64,000 nt of DNA from positions 11,222,001 through 11,286,000 of the forward strand of contig JAKZAP010000018.1 of the NCBI GenBank assembly GCA_023053575.1, read 5' to 3'. This stretch comes from Branchinecta lynchi (taxonomy: Eukaryota > Arthropoda > Branchiopoda > Anostraca > Branchinectidae). This document shows, in pieces, positions 11,930-22,788 of this stretch (the stretch's first letter is position 1; the number at the start of each line of letters is the position of its first letter). The notes under the pieces are model-generated. The model searched no databases. It was not told the DNA's origin and saw nothing but the letters and a program-made list of their open reading frames with translations. The translations under genes and the position numbers were made by a program.

Positions 11930-12770
11930 ATGGGTGGCCTCGATAGTGGATCTTGAAATGGAATCTTCGACCATACATCATTAAATGTATTACTTGTAAA
12001 CATTTTGCAGGCGATATGAATTTTCCATCTATATTTTTTTCTCAAGGAGTGGAGGGGTCGAAACTTTCACTATGTTCCACGAGTAGCTTCCTGCCACGTA
12101 CTCAGAACTCCTTCGTTAGTCAAGTTCCATTAAGGTGTATAATCACGTATTTCCTTCTGAAATGAAACTTGATACTAATATGCGGGCGGTGTTACAGCTT
12201 AAGAGTGGAAATCTTATTCAGTCTTGAGGTTGAGGTTGAGGTTGACGAAACGAAGCAAACAGTACACGAAACCGTCCATACTCGTATGGAATGTAGAGAC
12301 TCGATACGGTGGTCTTATAGACCGATTATTTCGATATTTGTCGTTGCGGTACTATCAGGCCTGGGCCATGGAAACAAAAATAAGAGTTATCAAATTTCTT
12401 GGTTGTCAAAAATTGTAAAAGCATTTGACCAGCCGTCACTGGTGTAATCTTGTACTGCGATTGTTGCAACTATGGACACAAGGACACAACCAGTGCACGA
12501 CATTATCCACTGCTTCCTTGCCGAAGATTGAAAATTAGTATATTTTTATGTGTTCTATTTATTTTCTTTCATTTAATCCGTTTTTTAAAGACGGCAGGTT
12601 ACAAATATATTACCTACTTACTTACCAACCTTTGTATTGTGTGAAATCTTCTTCTGCAAAAGCTAGTGTGGAATTTTTTTCTTTCAAAACAGCAGATATT
12701 TGATGCCATCTTTATGCCATACTACACATTTGATGCCGTTCAAGAACAATACGATACGATACTTGAAAGA
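11930..12770. other. Unassigned DNA with a TTAC-tailed retroelement-like end
   Basis: A GGTTGA hexamer is repeated about three times at 12226-12243. At 12585-12630, GACGGCAGGTTACAAATATA runs into ATTACCTACTTACTTACC. The same motif with the same tail occurs at 49098-49137, so this is probably the 3' end of a retroposon family ending in (TTAC)n. ORFs here are small and unrecognised. Confidence 0.4.
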
Positions 12771-12771
12771 G

Positions 12772-13080
12772 TCGATATTGTATTTAACGATGCAAAACGG
12801 ATAAGCCAGATACATTTTATTAGAGCTATATTTCGGCCATTCTTGACAAGGGTCCTCTTCAGGCTCAAGCTGTAAAATTAACTTGTGAAAAACAATTAAG
12901 GATTCTTCCTTAAATATTCGATTTTGTGAACTACTTCTTTGAAAATTGGTTGGAGTTGAAGCTGGTCCTGTGATTTCATTCTGGACATGGCTACTGTTTT
13001 TGCTGTTTTTTGTCGTCGAAAGGGTGGAGATTCTTCTGCATTTTGATTTAGGAGTCACCTGTCTCTCCTCTATATTTCTG
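12772..13080 (-). repeat. Family L element, longer form
   Basis: Starts with the antisense L arm (GCAAAACGGATAAGCCAGAT, GAGCTATATTTCGGCC, GGGTCCTCTTCAGGCTCAAG) and continues into an internal region: ATTGGTTGGAGTTGAAGCTG, TGTGATTTCATTCTGG and CGAAAGGGTGGAGATTCTTC. The internal region recurs at 28800-29000. The antisense ORF through it has no recognised domain. The arm-plus-body structure suggests a truncated retroelement end. Confidence 0.65.
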
Positions 13081-13111
13081 GATAGTCGATATTTCTGGTA
13101 TCGTATTGAGT

Positions 13112-13215
13112 GAGAGATAGCCCACTCTCGATTTTGGTGTACACCAACTGCCCGGTTCCGCGGTGCCCGGCCGGTGCACGTGTTAGAATATTAAAATCAA
13201 TGTATTTAAAAGCGT
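13112..13215 (+). repeat. Family I fragment
   Basis: Contains CCCACTCTCGATTTTGGTGT, ACCAACTGCCCGG, CGGTGCACGTGTTAGAATAT and TAAAATCAATG, matching the left half of the family I elements at 40715 and 56176. The right TIR is missing. Confidence 0.6.
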
Positions 13216-14130
13216 TGAAAGGTCACTTAAGTTTTGGCGGGCCCCAGTGACGGTAAAAGGTTTGGAACAACTGCTGAGGAGGCCCCCCCCCCCCCGGTAT
13301 CGAACATTGTCCATTACTATACCTAACAGCTTTAACCGCGATCTTAGCTTTAAAGTTCAATGAGCTGATCAAACAATCATGATGTCACATTGCCACCCCT
13401 ATAATCCAATGTTACATCAGATATCAGCAGATTCATAGACAACTTATTTTCGCAAAAGCATCGTTACGGCACTTTTTGTTGACTGCCATACTCCAATTTA
13501 CAAGCTTCGATAGATATAAGCGGAGTTTCTTTTTTCTTATCCATTGGTTGTTATCAGATAATCTGGATTGTTCGTATAATTGACAAACAATCACATTAAC
13601 AGTGTTAACTGAGAATTCCTTGTTAGCTCTGGAATCAGCAGCAAGTAAGTCTGTTATACTTGTAAATTTTTGGCAGTTTAGTAAACACATCCAGAAAACA
13701 AAACTTTTCTTCGATATAACAAACCACATAAGTTTCATCAGAAAACTTTGGAGCAATCTGATAGCTAAAGAGACGGTTTATTTGAGCAGTCGTGGCACTC
13801 TCATCACTCAGATGTACAAAATTATTGATTTTCGTACATGGCCGAGAGTTTTTGAATTTCCGCGCCTTGCAATACCATGCTCTGAAATCGTCTCCGCCGA
13901 GGCGCCGAAGAGGTGATGACAAGCGATAACAAGAAAACGGCTTATTTTGCAGAAATCCGTATGTGTGAAGCATACGGATGTGCTTTAAAACCATTGTGCT
14001 TTAAAACCATTAGTTTCATCAAATGTTTAGAGGGCGCTAAAGGGATGTCAGCTCAGGGTCTTTATTCCAGTGACATTTCGGCCGTTGTAGCAAGCGTCTT
14101 TTTAGGTCGTAGCTACAAATACGAATCTTT
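13216..14130. other. Unassigned DNA with overlapping ORFs
   Basis: Open frames overlap on both strands (13602-13916 +, 13433-13756 -, 13635-13994 -). None shows a motif I know, and the overlapping minus frames look like one sequence read in two frames. A decayed coding remnant is possible. There is a C12 tract near 13286 and a 15-bp tandem duplication, TGCTTTAAAACCATT, at about 13980-14010. Confidence 0.35.
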
Positions 14131-14510
14131 TTAAAGGACCTGTCTTGCCTATAATAATAATGCAACCTACTTCGTTGATCACTCCATATATTTCTAAACC
14201 TGGGGACCCCGATTTCGTACGGTACATTCTAACCCCTCAAACAAAACCACGTTAATTTTCTCACTTGCCGTGTTTTACTACTTTCGATGTGTACCACGGT
14301 GTCGACGGTCATCTTCGAGAAATTTTTCCATCAGAAAACCGGTTATGTAAATTGTTTCCGTGTTTTTGCAACAAGTCAACAGGTCTCGGAAAAAGGCTTA
14401 AAACAGTCAAAACCGTGGGTTATTTGTTGAAAGCACAGCCTAGTTTCAAAGTATTCAAATATTTTAAATTACTGTAAGTTGAAGATTAAACAGTGCGAGC
14501 GGTCCTTTAA
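14131..14510 (+). mobile_element. Family C TTAA MITE, copy C1
   Basis: Reads TTAA-AGGACCTGTC at the left and GCGAGCGGTCCT-TTAA at the right. This is a 380-bp element with a short TIR (AGGACC/GGTCCT) and TTAA at both boundaries, as expected for a piggyBac-type non-autonomous element. Internal landmarks are TTTCGTACGGTACATTCTAA, CTTTCGATGTGTACCACGG, GTCGACGGTC and CCGGTTATGTAAATTGTTTC. Confidence 0.85.
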
Positions 14511-15284
14511 CTGTTTTGGTGCCATCTACCATTTTTTTTTTAAATTAGTACGGTCGCCTTGGGGTGAAGAATATCTAGTTCAGGTCGGCTTAAAATAAAA
14601 CGTTGCATTTCTCTGGCAGTCGAAAACGCCAGAATTTTTAAAACAGGGTTGGATGTCGAACTACAAAACATCTAGCCGTGAATGGACCTGATTTCTTATC
14701 TTCTAATTTTTTTGTAATACTAAATACGCTTTAAATTCAGTATTTGTTTCTGTATGGACGTCATGATTGTATGAAACATAGTGCGCTTGTCCAACTCCAT
14801 TTGTCAGCTATAGCCTGACCGTGTTGCCACGTCATGTCATGTGGACTTTGCGCAACAAATTTAAACTTTTTTCACATTGAACCTGGACGGAGTCCAAGGA
14901 AAATCGACGTTCAGGTGTGGGAATCATTGGCCACCAAACCCCTCCCACTGTTTTAATTATGCAGAGTGAAAAGGCTCCGAGAATGACTTGTCAAATACGA
15001 GCTTTAATTAATTGTCTGACCAAAAACTCCTCGTCATCCCAGAACAGAAGTATAGCGAATCCGGAGAATAAAAAAATATCCTTCGCTTCTGTAGCCTCGT
15101 GGGCTTCCTTCTCAAGATACTGTCGTGTCATCTTCGATTCGTCTGTCGAATCGTCGACCGAGTCATGCTCCTGATTGTTCGTCATGGAATGACTTTCAAC
15201 CTATGGGTCTTGAAGCTACTATTAAACGAGAATCGGGCCGAAATTCAGTCGCTCACAAATCCTAAATTTTGGTCAGTTTAGGGC
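14511..15284. other. Unassigned non-coding DNA
   Basis: No recognised repeat or gene. Small overlapping ORFs on both strands at 14917-15281 have no motif. Confidence 0.4.
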
Positions 15285-15444
15285 CCAGGGTTGGTCACCA
15301 AAAGTAACTTCATACACCCTGGAAAGTAACCCAAAAGTATCTCAAAGTAACCCAATGTAACCCAAAGTAGCCCAATGTAACCCAATGTAACCCAAAGTAT
15401 CCTGAAGTAACTCTTACACCCTGGTTCTTGGTGACCAACCCTGG
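15285..15444 (+). mobile_element. Family D hAT-like MITE, copy D1
   Basis: Perfect terminal inverted repeats: CCAGGGTTGGTCACCAA and TTGGTGACCAACCCTGG. Flanks TTTAGGGC and GTTAGGGC agree at 7 of 8 positions, supporting an 8-bp target duplication. The interior is an irregular tandem array of a 10-bp unit (AACCCAATGT / AACCCAAAGT). The second copy at 31271 lies in the opposite orientation. Confidence 0.88.
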
Positions 15445-15477
15445 GTTAGGGCACCTTACTCTGTAGCAAGGGCACAG

Positions 15478-15655
15478 CGAGGGGTTTCCCACTATTTGGC
15501 ACTTGCTGTACAGCCTTCCAGGAACTCGGCTGAGACCAGCGATGTCGGCCATAAATTAGGCGATTCCCGCTTCTAAACCTGCTGATTTAAATGTTCTAGC
15601 ACATGGCAACCGGGAACTTGCTGTACACTAAAATTGAGAGTGGGTAACCCCTCGG
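15478..15655 (-). mobile_element. Family I hAT-like MITE, copy I2
   Basis: Left end CGAGGGGTTTCCCACT and right end AGTGGGTAACCCCTCG are inverted repeats. Flanks GGGCACAG and GGGCGCAG form an 8-bp duplication with one mismatch. The interior carries CTTGCTGTACA at both sides and GATGTCGGCCATAAATTAGG. Confidence 0.85.
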
Positions 15656-16123
15656 GGCGCAGTATCCCAATACAAATTTGCATCAAAAACAACTTCTTTT
15701 ATTTCAGATCTCCAACTCATCTCATTATAAAGGGGGAACAGTACAAGGCCCTTACTCCAACGTATAATGCCCCAACGTATGAGCACTGACATGCCTAACA
15801 CTGGAGAACTGTAGCCTACCCAAAAATTGAGGGTTTGTGTATGACTGCCGACATTTCTGGTACAACCTCAGGTCAGATACTGTTGCAGTAGAGTAGGTCT
15901 GACAAAATTCTTTCCCCGTGTGGACCTTGATTGGATGAAAGAATGAAAGTTTGAGATGCGCGTCCTTGGTGTTCTCAAACTTCTGTTATCTTTCCATTAT
16001 AGCCTGGGCTCCAGTCCGCAAAATCTGCAAAAAAACAGGTAAAGGGGGGGGGGGTCTGACAACATTCTTCCCACATTCGGAACTTGATTGGGTGAATATT
16101 ATGGATATTTTAATTCAGCATTA
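15656..16123. other. Unassigned non-coding DNA
   Basis: No gene. It contains a G10 tract at about 16045 and no match to the families defined here. Confidence 0.4.
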
Positions 16124-16190
16124 CACTGTGTGAAGTTTGACAACACTTAACACAATATGCGCATCCTTGTGTCAGATGTTGTCAAACTTC
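16124..16190. repeat. Short family E-related inverted repeat
   Basis: CACTGTGTGAAGTTTGACAA is mirrored by TTGTCAAACTTC. GCGCATCCTTGTGTCAG resembles the sub-terminal part of family E (ACAAGGATGCGC). A deleted or rearranged E relative. Confidence 0.5.
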
Positions 16191-16440
16191 TAATCGCGTA
16201 CTCCGTCGAAACAAAACGTCATAAGAAATATTACCCCAGAAAACTAAACAGTTTGTAGGTTATCTTATCGCTAAGTTTCTGTAGAAGGTACTGCCAAACA
16301 GGCAAATGGAATTGCGTTAGAAATTTACCAAAAATAAACACAGATATTGCTCCATTTTAGGGCTTCGATTCGACACTGTGGGCCGCCGCTTTTTGGAGTA
16401 AGGGTTTGGTGCTTATATTGAGTTTCGGAGCATTAATTGT

Positions 16441-16841
16441 TAGTCCTTTCTGGCCGAATGGTTAGTGCACTGAATTTGGAAGCGAAGGGTCGCTGGTTCG
16501 AGTCTCAGTGGCCTTTTGTTTAGGGTGGGGGTTAGTGGCGTAACCCTGTAACACAAGCTAAAGTCCACCCAGCTTCAAACGGGTACCTAGAGAAATCTGG
16601 GGAAGGAAGGGTGTACGAAAGCACCGGAATGGATAGCTGCCCATTGCACTTCCTGGCTCAGGGCAGATAATCGTAGATCAGCACCGACAGTTAGGCCTAT
16701 ATAGTCTGTTGCTGATACCTTTACCTTTTTTATATATATTTATTTTGTTTTTCCTTCATGGTCCAAAAATCGTCACGGGCTTTCCCACCTTCCCCAGATT
16801 CCCCACGGGCTTTTTGGCAATAAATTCATTCAGTCATTCAG
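16441..16841 (+). mobile_element. tRNA-derived SINE
   Basis: An A-box-like TGGCCGAATGGTTAGTG (16451-16467) and a B-box-like GGTTCGAGTCTC (16495-16506) are spaced as in a tRNA and would serve as a split RNA polymerase III promoter. A tRNA-unrelated body follows (TACCTAGAGAAATCTGGGGA, GATCAGCACCGACAG). A T-rich stretch at about 16730 could end transcription of an internal module. The end has AATAAATTCATTCAGTCATT, a short-repeat tail like those copied from a partner LINE. No intact tRNA fold is expected. The element is probably immobile on its own. Confidence 0.7.
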
Positions 16842-16992
16842 TACTAAACGATGACATTTGCATAATTGGATGCTTTTAGTCGGATTTCGATATACGACTA
16901 AAAATATATTAATATTTTATTTATAACCCATCAGCGGACCGGAGCCAGATAAAGGCGGATATTAAAACAATGGCAAAAACCGGTCGTTTTTA

Positions 16993-17100
16993 GACCGAGG
17001 GGTTCCTCACTCTAAAAAACCATGTACCCGAAGTGGCGCGTGCCGGGTGCCGTTGCCGCGCCGAGGTGTACACCGGTGGCGGAGAGAGAGCAACCCATCG
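16993..17100 (+). mobile_element. Family I MITE, copy I3 (short)
   Basis: Runs from CGAGGGGTTCCTCACTC to AGAGCAACCCATCG. Flanks TTTTAGAC and TTTTAGCC are an 8-bp target duplication with one mismatch. The interior keeps CCGTTGCCGCG and CACCGGTGGCGG but is shorter than in other copies. Confidence 0.8.
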
Positions 17101-19100
17101 TTTTAGCCATTATTTCTGAAAAAATTCTCAGACAGCATGAGCTAAGGAGTATTTATAAAGACCGAGTACAAAAAGGATAAGAGATGTTCACCTAACATCA
17201 AAAGTGTGTGCACTTTCCTGCAAAAGAGCTCTTTTGACAATGCCAGGCCTAGCCCAACTTTCCCGTCAGTTGCGACCGGAAAAGAAGTCAGATATTCCTG
17301 CCACCGAAACTGGCGAGTAACAACAACACAACCGAAAGAAACACTAATTCCATAGACACACCTGAAAAATGACTTATGAAAGCCCCTGATTGCAAATTTT
17401 TCGAGAGGGAAGAATTTCACACTATTAAGGGTAGACAGGAGAAGGTCCTTGTTAATAACTATGTTATGAACACAGATGTGGGCGAATATGGATTCGAATT
17501 TTCTGCTTGTCAGGCTGGATTCGGACCCGGATTTCTAACCTCAATCTTAGGAATCCTCTCAAATTTCTAGTTTTCATCCTTACAGTTTCCGTGTTCCAAA
17601 TATATACACAGTGTGCCACAAATCATCTTCACTCGTAATATACCTTAGACTTCAGTGCTTTTTTTACCTCTAATTTTTAACTATAACCTACGTGCATGAT
17701 TTGATTTTTTTTTAAGGCTGGATTCGAATCGGATTCGGAATTGGACTCGAACCTAGCCCTGGATTCGGATTCAAATCCTTTCATAATCGGATTCGTCCAT
17801 CTCCATATGAACATGTCATTGTTGACCTATGATGGGATCATATTGGCTGTTCCGTGTGGAGTAGATTGAGTAATGTGATGTTTTATTTTTCGCAAGTCTT
17901 AAAAATGAAGGAGAGTTAATGAAGTAGAATAATTATGAAATGCGACAAAATAACAAAAATAATTTGCTACTAAAAGAAATTACATCCATACGGATTTAAA
18001 TAACCATAAAAATGCTTATACAACTTATTTTGAAACAGTCCTTTACACTCGTGGCCGAAAGGTCTTGCAGTTTCTTTTAGTAAACCAAAAAAACAATAAC
18101 CCCCACGAAGCCTGTCGCATAGGGTTGCATACTAACAAAATAACGAAATAAACGAATCTTCAAACGTCAAAAGAGAAAAAAAGACCAACTGAATAAATTA
18201 TTTCTTACCGCTGCAACTTCAAGACCCCCGTCCAGATCTACACCGATCTACCACTATGAGCAAACGTAAAAAATTTCGAAATTGGGTTAGCGATACTGTA
18301 TTTTTTACTCAATTAATAAACGATACCAGTAAACTGAAATCACAAGATGAAAAAGATAAAAACAAGTGTCCCTTCATCCCAGGTATTTGTTGCGAGAAGG
18401 ACTGTTTGCTTAACTAATCAGTTTCTCAGCTAATATCTTCAGCTACGGCCTGGTGCCAAGAAGGGCCAGAATCCCATCAAATATAATCGTCAGCTGACCA
18501 TTCCGTTCAGCGGTTCAGAAGTTGAACAAAAAATATAGAGAATGTCAATGAACAAAATAGATTAAAAAGTGAAGCGGTTCGGTGTCTAAATATTAGGGGT
18601 CGCTGTCGTTGTTCAACGAATGTCGACGATGCTTTGCTTTACTGCAGAAGGATGAATCGGACGAAACGTCAGAGAATCTCCAATGTTGTTTGCGGTGTTC
18701 CTTTCCCTTCCTTTTCTTCGAGTGCTGGTAAAAATGTCAAGGAAAGAACAACCTAATCGATCACGTCAATTTAAACATTCCTGTTGCTGGGAAGACATGC
18801 GGGAAAATAGCCCTGGGATACTTGCAATTCTGAAGAAGGGAAGTCTGTGGGCGTCTACTAAGTCATTGGATAACCTTAACGCTGTTTGACAATGTCCGGA
18901 CCTCAGTCTGGACTTCAAAGCCGTCGGACTTCCTATAAAGCGGATTCGGCAAATTGCTTCCTTGTCTCTACTATTTCCTATCGTTAGTACGAAATGGTAC
19001 GAAAATACCTTAGCTCTCTGGTCGGGAGTCGGTACTGGGAAAGTCCCTTCTCAAATTTGCGGTAATACAAATAATATGAGGTTATCCATACGAGGGAAAA
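17101..19100. other. Repeat-poor stretch upstream of SoxB1
   Basis: About 2 kb with little match to the window's repeats. One exception is a degenerate patch of GGATTCGAATC-type units at 17715-17800. Another is a weak family L hairpin fragment at about 18430-18490 (GCCAAGAAGGGCCAGAAT). I see no gene. It lies about 4-6 kb upstream of SoxB1 and could hold regulatory DNA, but nothing in the sequence alone proves that. Confidence 0.4.
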
Positions 19101-19287
19101 ACCGAGGGGTTGCCGACTCCTGCTGTACACCCATTCTCGGCACCGATTGAAACCAGCATCGGTGTCGGCCATAAGTTAGGCGATTTCCGCTCCAAACATT
19201 TAATGTCCTAAACATGTTAATGTTCTACACGTGGCCGGCACCGGGAACTTGCTTTGCACTAAAATTGAGAGTCGGGAACCCGTCGGG
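19101..19287 (+). mobile_element. Family I MITE, copy I4
   Basis: Begins CGAGGGGTTGCCGACTC and ends GAGTCGGGAACCCGTCG. The interior has CACCGATTGAAACCAGCATC, GTCGGCCATAAGTTAGGCG and TACACGTGGCCGGCACCGGG. Flanks GGGAAAAAC and GGGAGAAAC are similar, consistent with a target duplication with some drift. Confidence 0.75.
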
Positions 19288-19793
19288 GGAGAAACAGCAG
19301 ACTAGCAACAATTTTCAGACAGAACACTCAGTGCAGGAGCCCATCCTATTCTGGATGTGTTTATCTATATTCCCCTTAAGGCAGAATATATATATATGCC
19401 TGTTCTCTTCCCAATTGTGAACGAGAACGAGTCCGTCCAGAAAAGAGCAAGAAGGATCATACTCCAAATCCGCGCATACTCCACGAACAAGCCCTTGCAG
19501 AACAGAATCTATCACCACTTAAAGTCCGTGTGAACACCTGACATTGCAGTTTGGCAAATCCGTCCTCGCTAGCACGAACCACCGGTCACTGCGGCTCGTC
19601 ACCCCTCCCAATCATCCAACCCGGCTACAAAATAAACTTCAACCCCCTAAAGTCCGGGCAAATCGTTACGGAAACTCCTTAGTGCCTTTTTTCTCTTCAA
19701 TTTCCAATGCAGAATCATTGTGTCTGTTTGTTATCTATATGTAAGAAGAAACTGAATTTTAGGTGTGCTACGACAGTTCCGAAATATACTGAT

Positions 19794-19818
19794 TTCTCTC
19801 TCTCTCTCTCTCTCTCTG
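19794..19818. repeat. (TC)n microsatellite
   Basis: An uninterrupted TC dinucleotide run of about 12 units. Confidence 0.9.
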
Positions 19819-20461
19819 TTGATGCATTTTTGTTATTGCGGAGGGTACCCTCTCAGAATTAAGGGTTGTTGCTGATGTGTACAGTTTAAATGGTTTATAT
19901 GTAGTTGTTTAAAGAAAATTTAAGTTCGTTCGAAAAAGTGGGTGACGCGAAGTTGTTAAAAAGCAATAGTCATCGAGGCAATTCGTAGCCAGGAGCTAAA
20001 TAAGAAAAGGTGCTGTGCGGGTTTGAAAAAATGAAAAAAAAAATTGATGTGAAATCTCTGATGGAAAGAAAATTAAACGGCACATCTTGAGGAAACAAAT
20101 TGTTTTTCTTTTACGAGTCAGTTCAACGAGATCAAACGATAAAGCTAGAGGGAGCAAATTGATTATCATCCAGGAGTCAGTTTGACGATAAGACAGCAAA
20201 CTGACTTCGGAAAATAAGCAATGTGCAATTTAGTGACTTTAGCTGTGTGGTCGGGAATCCTACTGGACAGGATTCATCTGCGTCCTTGCAGTTTCCATGT
20301 CAATACTCCTTGATCCCAACCTGGCTGGGAAACATATATTAAAACAATGGCTAAAAACAGAAAGTCAACTGCGATGTTTGTCAGCGATATTTCGGTCCTT
20401 CTTGGCAAGGGCCTTCGGCAGGCTTTTGCTGGACTTAGACTTAGATCTAAGTCTAAGTCTA
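19819..20461. other. Unassigned DNA ending in a palindrome
   Basis: No gene. At 20378-20420 a family L hairpin fragment appears (CAGCGATATTTCGGTCC, CTTGGCAAGGGCC). At about 20432-20458 AGACTTAGATCTAAGTCT is a perfect palindrome repeated in register. Confidence 0.45.
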
Positions 20462-20632
20462 CACTGTAAAAAGTTATTTCCGTATAAAGATTAAAGTTAA
20501 CTGCAGTATTTGCTACTCGGATTACTCTTATCTCTACGCAGATACGGTTAATGCCAAATATAGATAAGATGAATCTGAGTAGCAAATATTGCAGTTAACT
20601 TTAATCTTTAGGCAGAGGAACTTTTTACTGTG
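20462..20632. mobile_element. Family H MITE, copy 2
   Basis: CACTGTAAAAAG and CTTTTTACTGTG ends are flanked by TA on both sides. The arms continue as about 60-bp inverted repeats through GTTAACTGCAGTATTTGCTA and TAGCAAATATTGCAGTTAAC. No coding capacity. TA duplication and the CACTG start fit a Tc1/mariner-type MITE. A (TAAG)n run follows directly. Confidence 0.8.
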
Positions 20633-20989
20633 TAAGTAAGTAAGTAAGGACTGGAAGAAATGAAATTGCAATCGTTGATTCAGGTTCTTTCGATTGCAGG
20701 TTTTGATTGTCTCTGTACAGGCGAATGTATGTCTGGCAAAGAGATTGAACACGAGGCATTTACTTTTTTCTAACCAGTATACAATAAGAAAAGTAAAGAA
20801 AAAATAACATACAAGAAAAAGAGAGAACGGGATATTCATCTGAAATTTAAGTGCACAAATATGAACGTTTAGTTGAGCGTTTCCTTGTTGCAGATAGATT
20901 CTGCTCTAGCATTTGTTGTCTAGCTTACCTTTATAGGGTTTGACCAGATAAGCGAATTCGACCATATATAAAATGAACAAAGGGTTGGT

Positions 20990-21062
20990 TACTCCCAAAA
21001 TACGTGCCCAGCCTGGGCCCACGGATATGTACAGTAGTGCCCATCAAGAGAGCAACCCCTCG
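20990..21062. repeat. Family I fragment (one end)
   Basis: Contains TGTACAGTAGTGCCCA and ends AGAGAGCAACCCCTCG, matching one terminus of family I. The other end is missing. Confidence 0.55.
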
Positions 21063-22718
21063 AGAATGAATGAAGATTGTGTTTTGCACATTATCTTTTT
21101 GCACTTCTTTAACTAGAAAATTTGAGTGAATTAACAAAAAAAAAATAAAGATAAGAAGAGAAACTATTTAACTCGCAATTTAATGAAAACAAATGATTTG
21201 CACTTCAATTAGATAAAATATAGGTGTTTATTAGAGCGATTAGGTCACGTGCAAAACTGTACAGTATCACTAACTACATTCGGGCGAAAATTTTAATCTA
21301 ACCAACTCCAACTTTTTTCTCTGCTATCTTTTCCCTTGATATAACAATATAACACTCGCTTTGATAGTGTTTGGACTCAGAACCAAATACCAGTTCAGCG
21401 GCCCTTTTAGGTTAGCAAAAAACAAATTTTGTTTGTTTACTTATTTTTATCTAGACAAGTAGCAACCATACGTTCTTACACATAATTGCCAACTTGGCCC
21501 CTGGACGGCTGTACTAGGAAGCTGCCTAGTTTGCCTAGGCCGAAGTTCGCTGTCTGAACTACCAAGCCGCCGGAGATCACCTGCTACTCGCTCTGTCAGA
21601 AAAATCCTTCCAGGGGCTTTAGACTCCCTCTTGCCAATAAACCACGATAGCAACGTTCTTACTGTCTTAAGTTTATCCTAATAGTCGAACCCAACTTTGC
21701 ATCCAGTAAATAATAGCATTGTTAATAATATATTAAGGGATTTCCGGATGGTTGTATAGAGCTGTGAAGCCTTGTTAATATGGAAGGAGAATAAACGGTC
21801 ATTTGAGGAACACAGAAAAGTATACTTTCGTGAGGGCACCGAAACGAAAGAACCGTTGAAGCGCTGGTAGGGCTTAAAGGCCGACCGAATAGGCACTAAA
21901 CTGCGCCAACTGATCATTAAGTTCATTGGAGTGTTTAATGTAGATAACCCAGTAATTTGGAATAACGGTTTTGAATCAGCGGGTAGGACCCTTAAAGTGC
22001 CGGTTTCAGGAAACAGGGTCCTACCTAATATGTATAGATTCTTCTTGCTGATAAGAAAGTTCATCGAAGTGAACATAATTCGCAACGTCAGAAAACATTC
22101 AGACACCAGGGGAAAGGACCAGACTGGACTAGCCCTAACCTAAGGTTTGAACTGTCACAACCATGAAACTTCTGCTAAACTTTTCTAAAGCCAACCCGCA
22201 ATATACAAGGTTTTTTAAATCATGACTGATCACCGACAGACCGAGCTTTAAAGTCAAAGCAGCTCTACAGTCAGACTAACCTTTAATTTCACGAGAAAAG
22301 ATCATACACCCCCAAAATCAACTAATCTATCAGGAAATAAGCGTTTTTATGACCGCTTATGATAGATTAAAGCTATCTTGCCAGACCTGTTTTCGGTCCT
22401 GCAGCTCTGAGCCTTCTGGTTTTGGCCCCTCCTCCAGCTTCCATGGGACATGCCTATGGGGAGGTACTCAGATGGATAATAAGCCCGATTTCCTGCGCAT
22501 TGGTTGGAGCCTCAGATTTGGCTTAGTGTTGTCAATCAATAGCGTTGTGAAGAACGCCCGAATAGAATCTCTGAATAGGGTGTTTTCAAAAGCATCAGAC
22601 GTAAGTTGTGCCAGAACAGTGAAGGTATTCAATACTGCTTTTGGTCGTTGGATGAATAGGCCTTAACCTGTTCAGGTGTTCAGTATCTCTGCCCAGTGAT
22701 AAACTTTATTAAAAGAAT
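21063..22718. other. Repeat-poor DNA directly upstream of SoxB1
   Basis: About 1.6 kb without matches to the window's repeat families. It should include the SoxB1 promoter and 5' untranslated region. I see no convincing TATA box, and the transcription start cannot be placed from sequence alone. The ORF at 22349-22666 (+) ends before the gene and has no motif. Confidence 0.4.
21678..22106 (-). other. Uncharacterised ORF, 142 codons
   Basis: A hydrophobic open frame on the minus strand, just under 700 bp upstream of the SoxB1 start. I recognise no domain or motif and no second copy in the window. It could be chance, an exon of an unknown gene, or a decayed element. It is listed because it is among the longest frames outside repeats. 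Confidence 0.12.
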
Positions 22719-22771
22719 AACAATAGTGCTCATGCGTGACAATTAATAAGAAAGAACTTGAGGAACAAAAG
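22719..22771 (+). promoter_or_regulatory. Cluster of Sox-like sites before the SoxB1 ATG
   Basis: Three motifs resembling the HMG-box target (A/T)(A/T)CAA(A/T) sit within 53 bp: AACAAT at 22719, GACAATTAAT at 22738 and GAACAAAAG at 22763. They lie 18-70 bp before the start codon, so they could be in the 5' UTR. Such short motifs are common in AT-rich DNA. Autoregulation is only a possibility. Confidence 0.2.
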
Positions 22772-22788
22772 ACAACGTTGAATACATT

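Noticed and set aside
11741..11981. ORFs with PPPP/GGGG and INSWIRAC- or FPLIYVFF-type peptides, here and at 25686, 32133, 39530, 44077, 44989, 46934
   Set aside because: They are the same frame read through family A elements. Similarity is explained by the shared MITE core and G/C tracts, not by a protein family.
22349..22666. 105-codon ORF just upstream of SoxB1 as an extra exon
   Set aside because: It is in a different context with stop codons before the SoxB1 start, shows no Sox homology, and SoxB genes are normally intronless.
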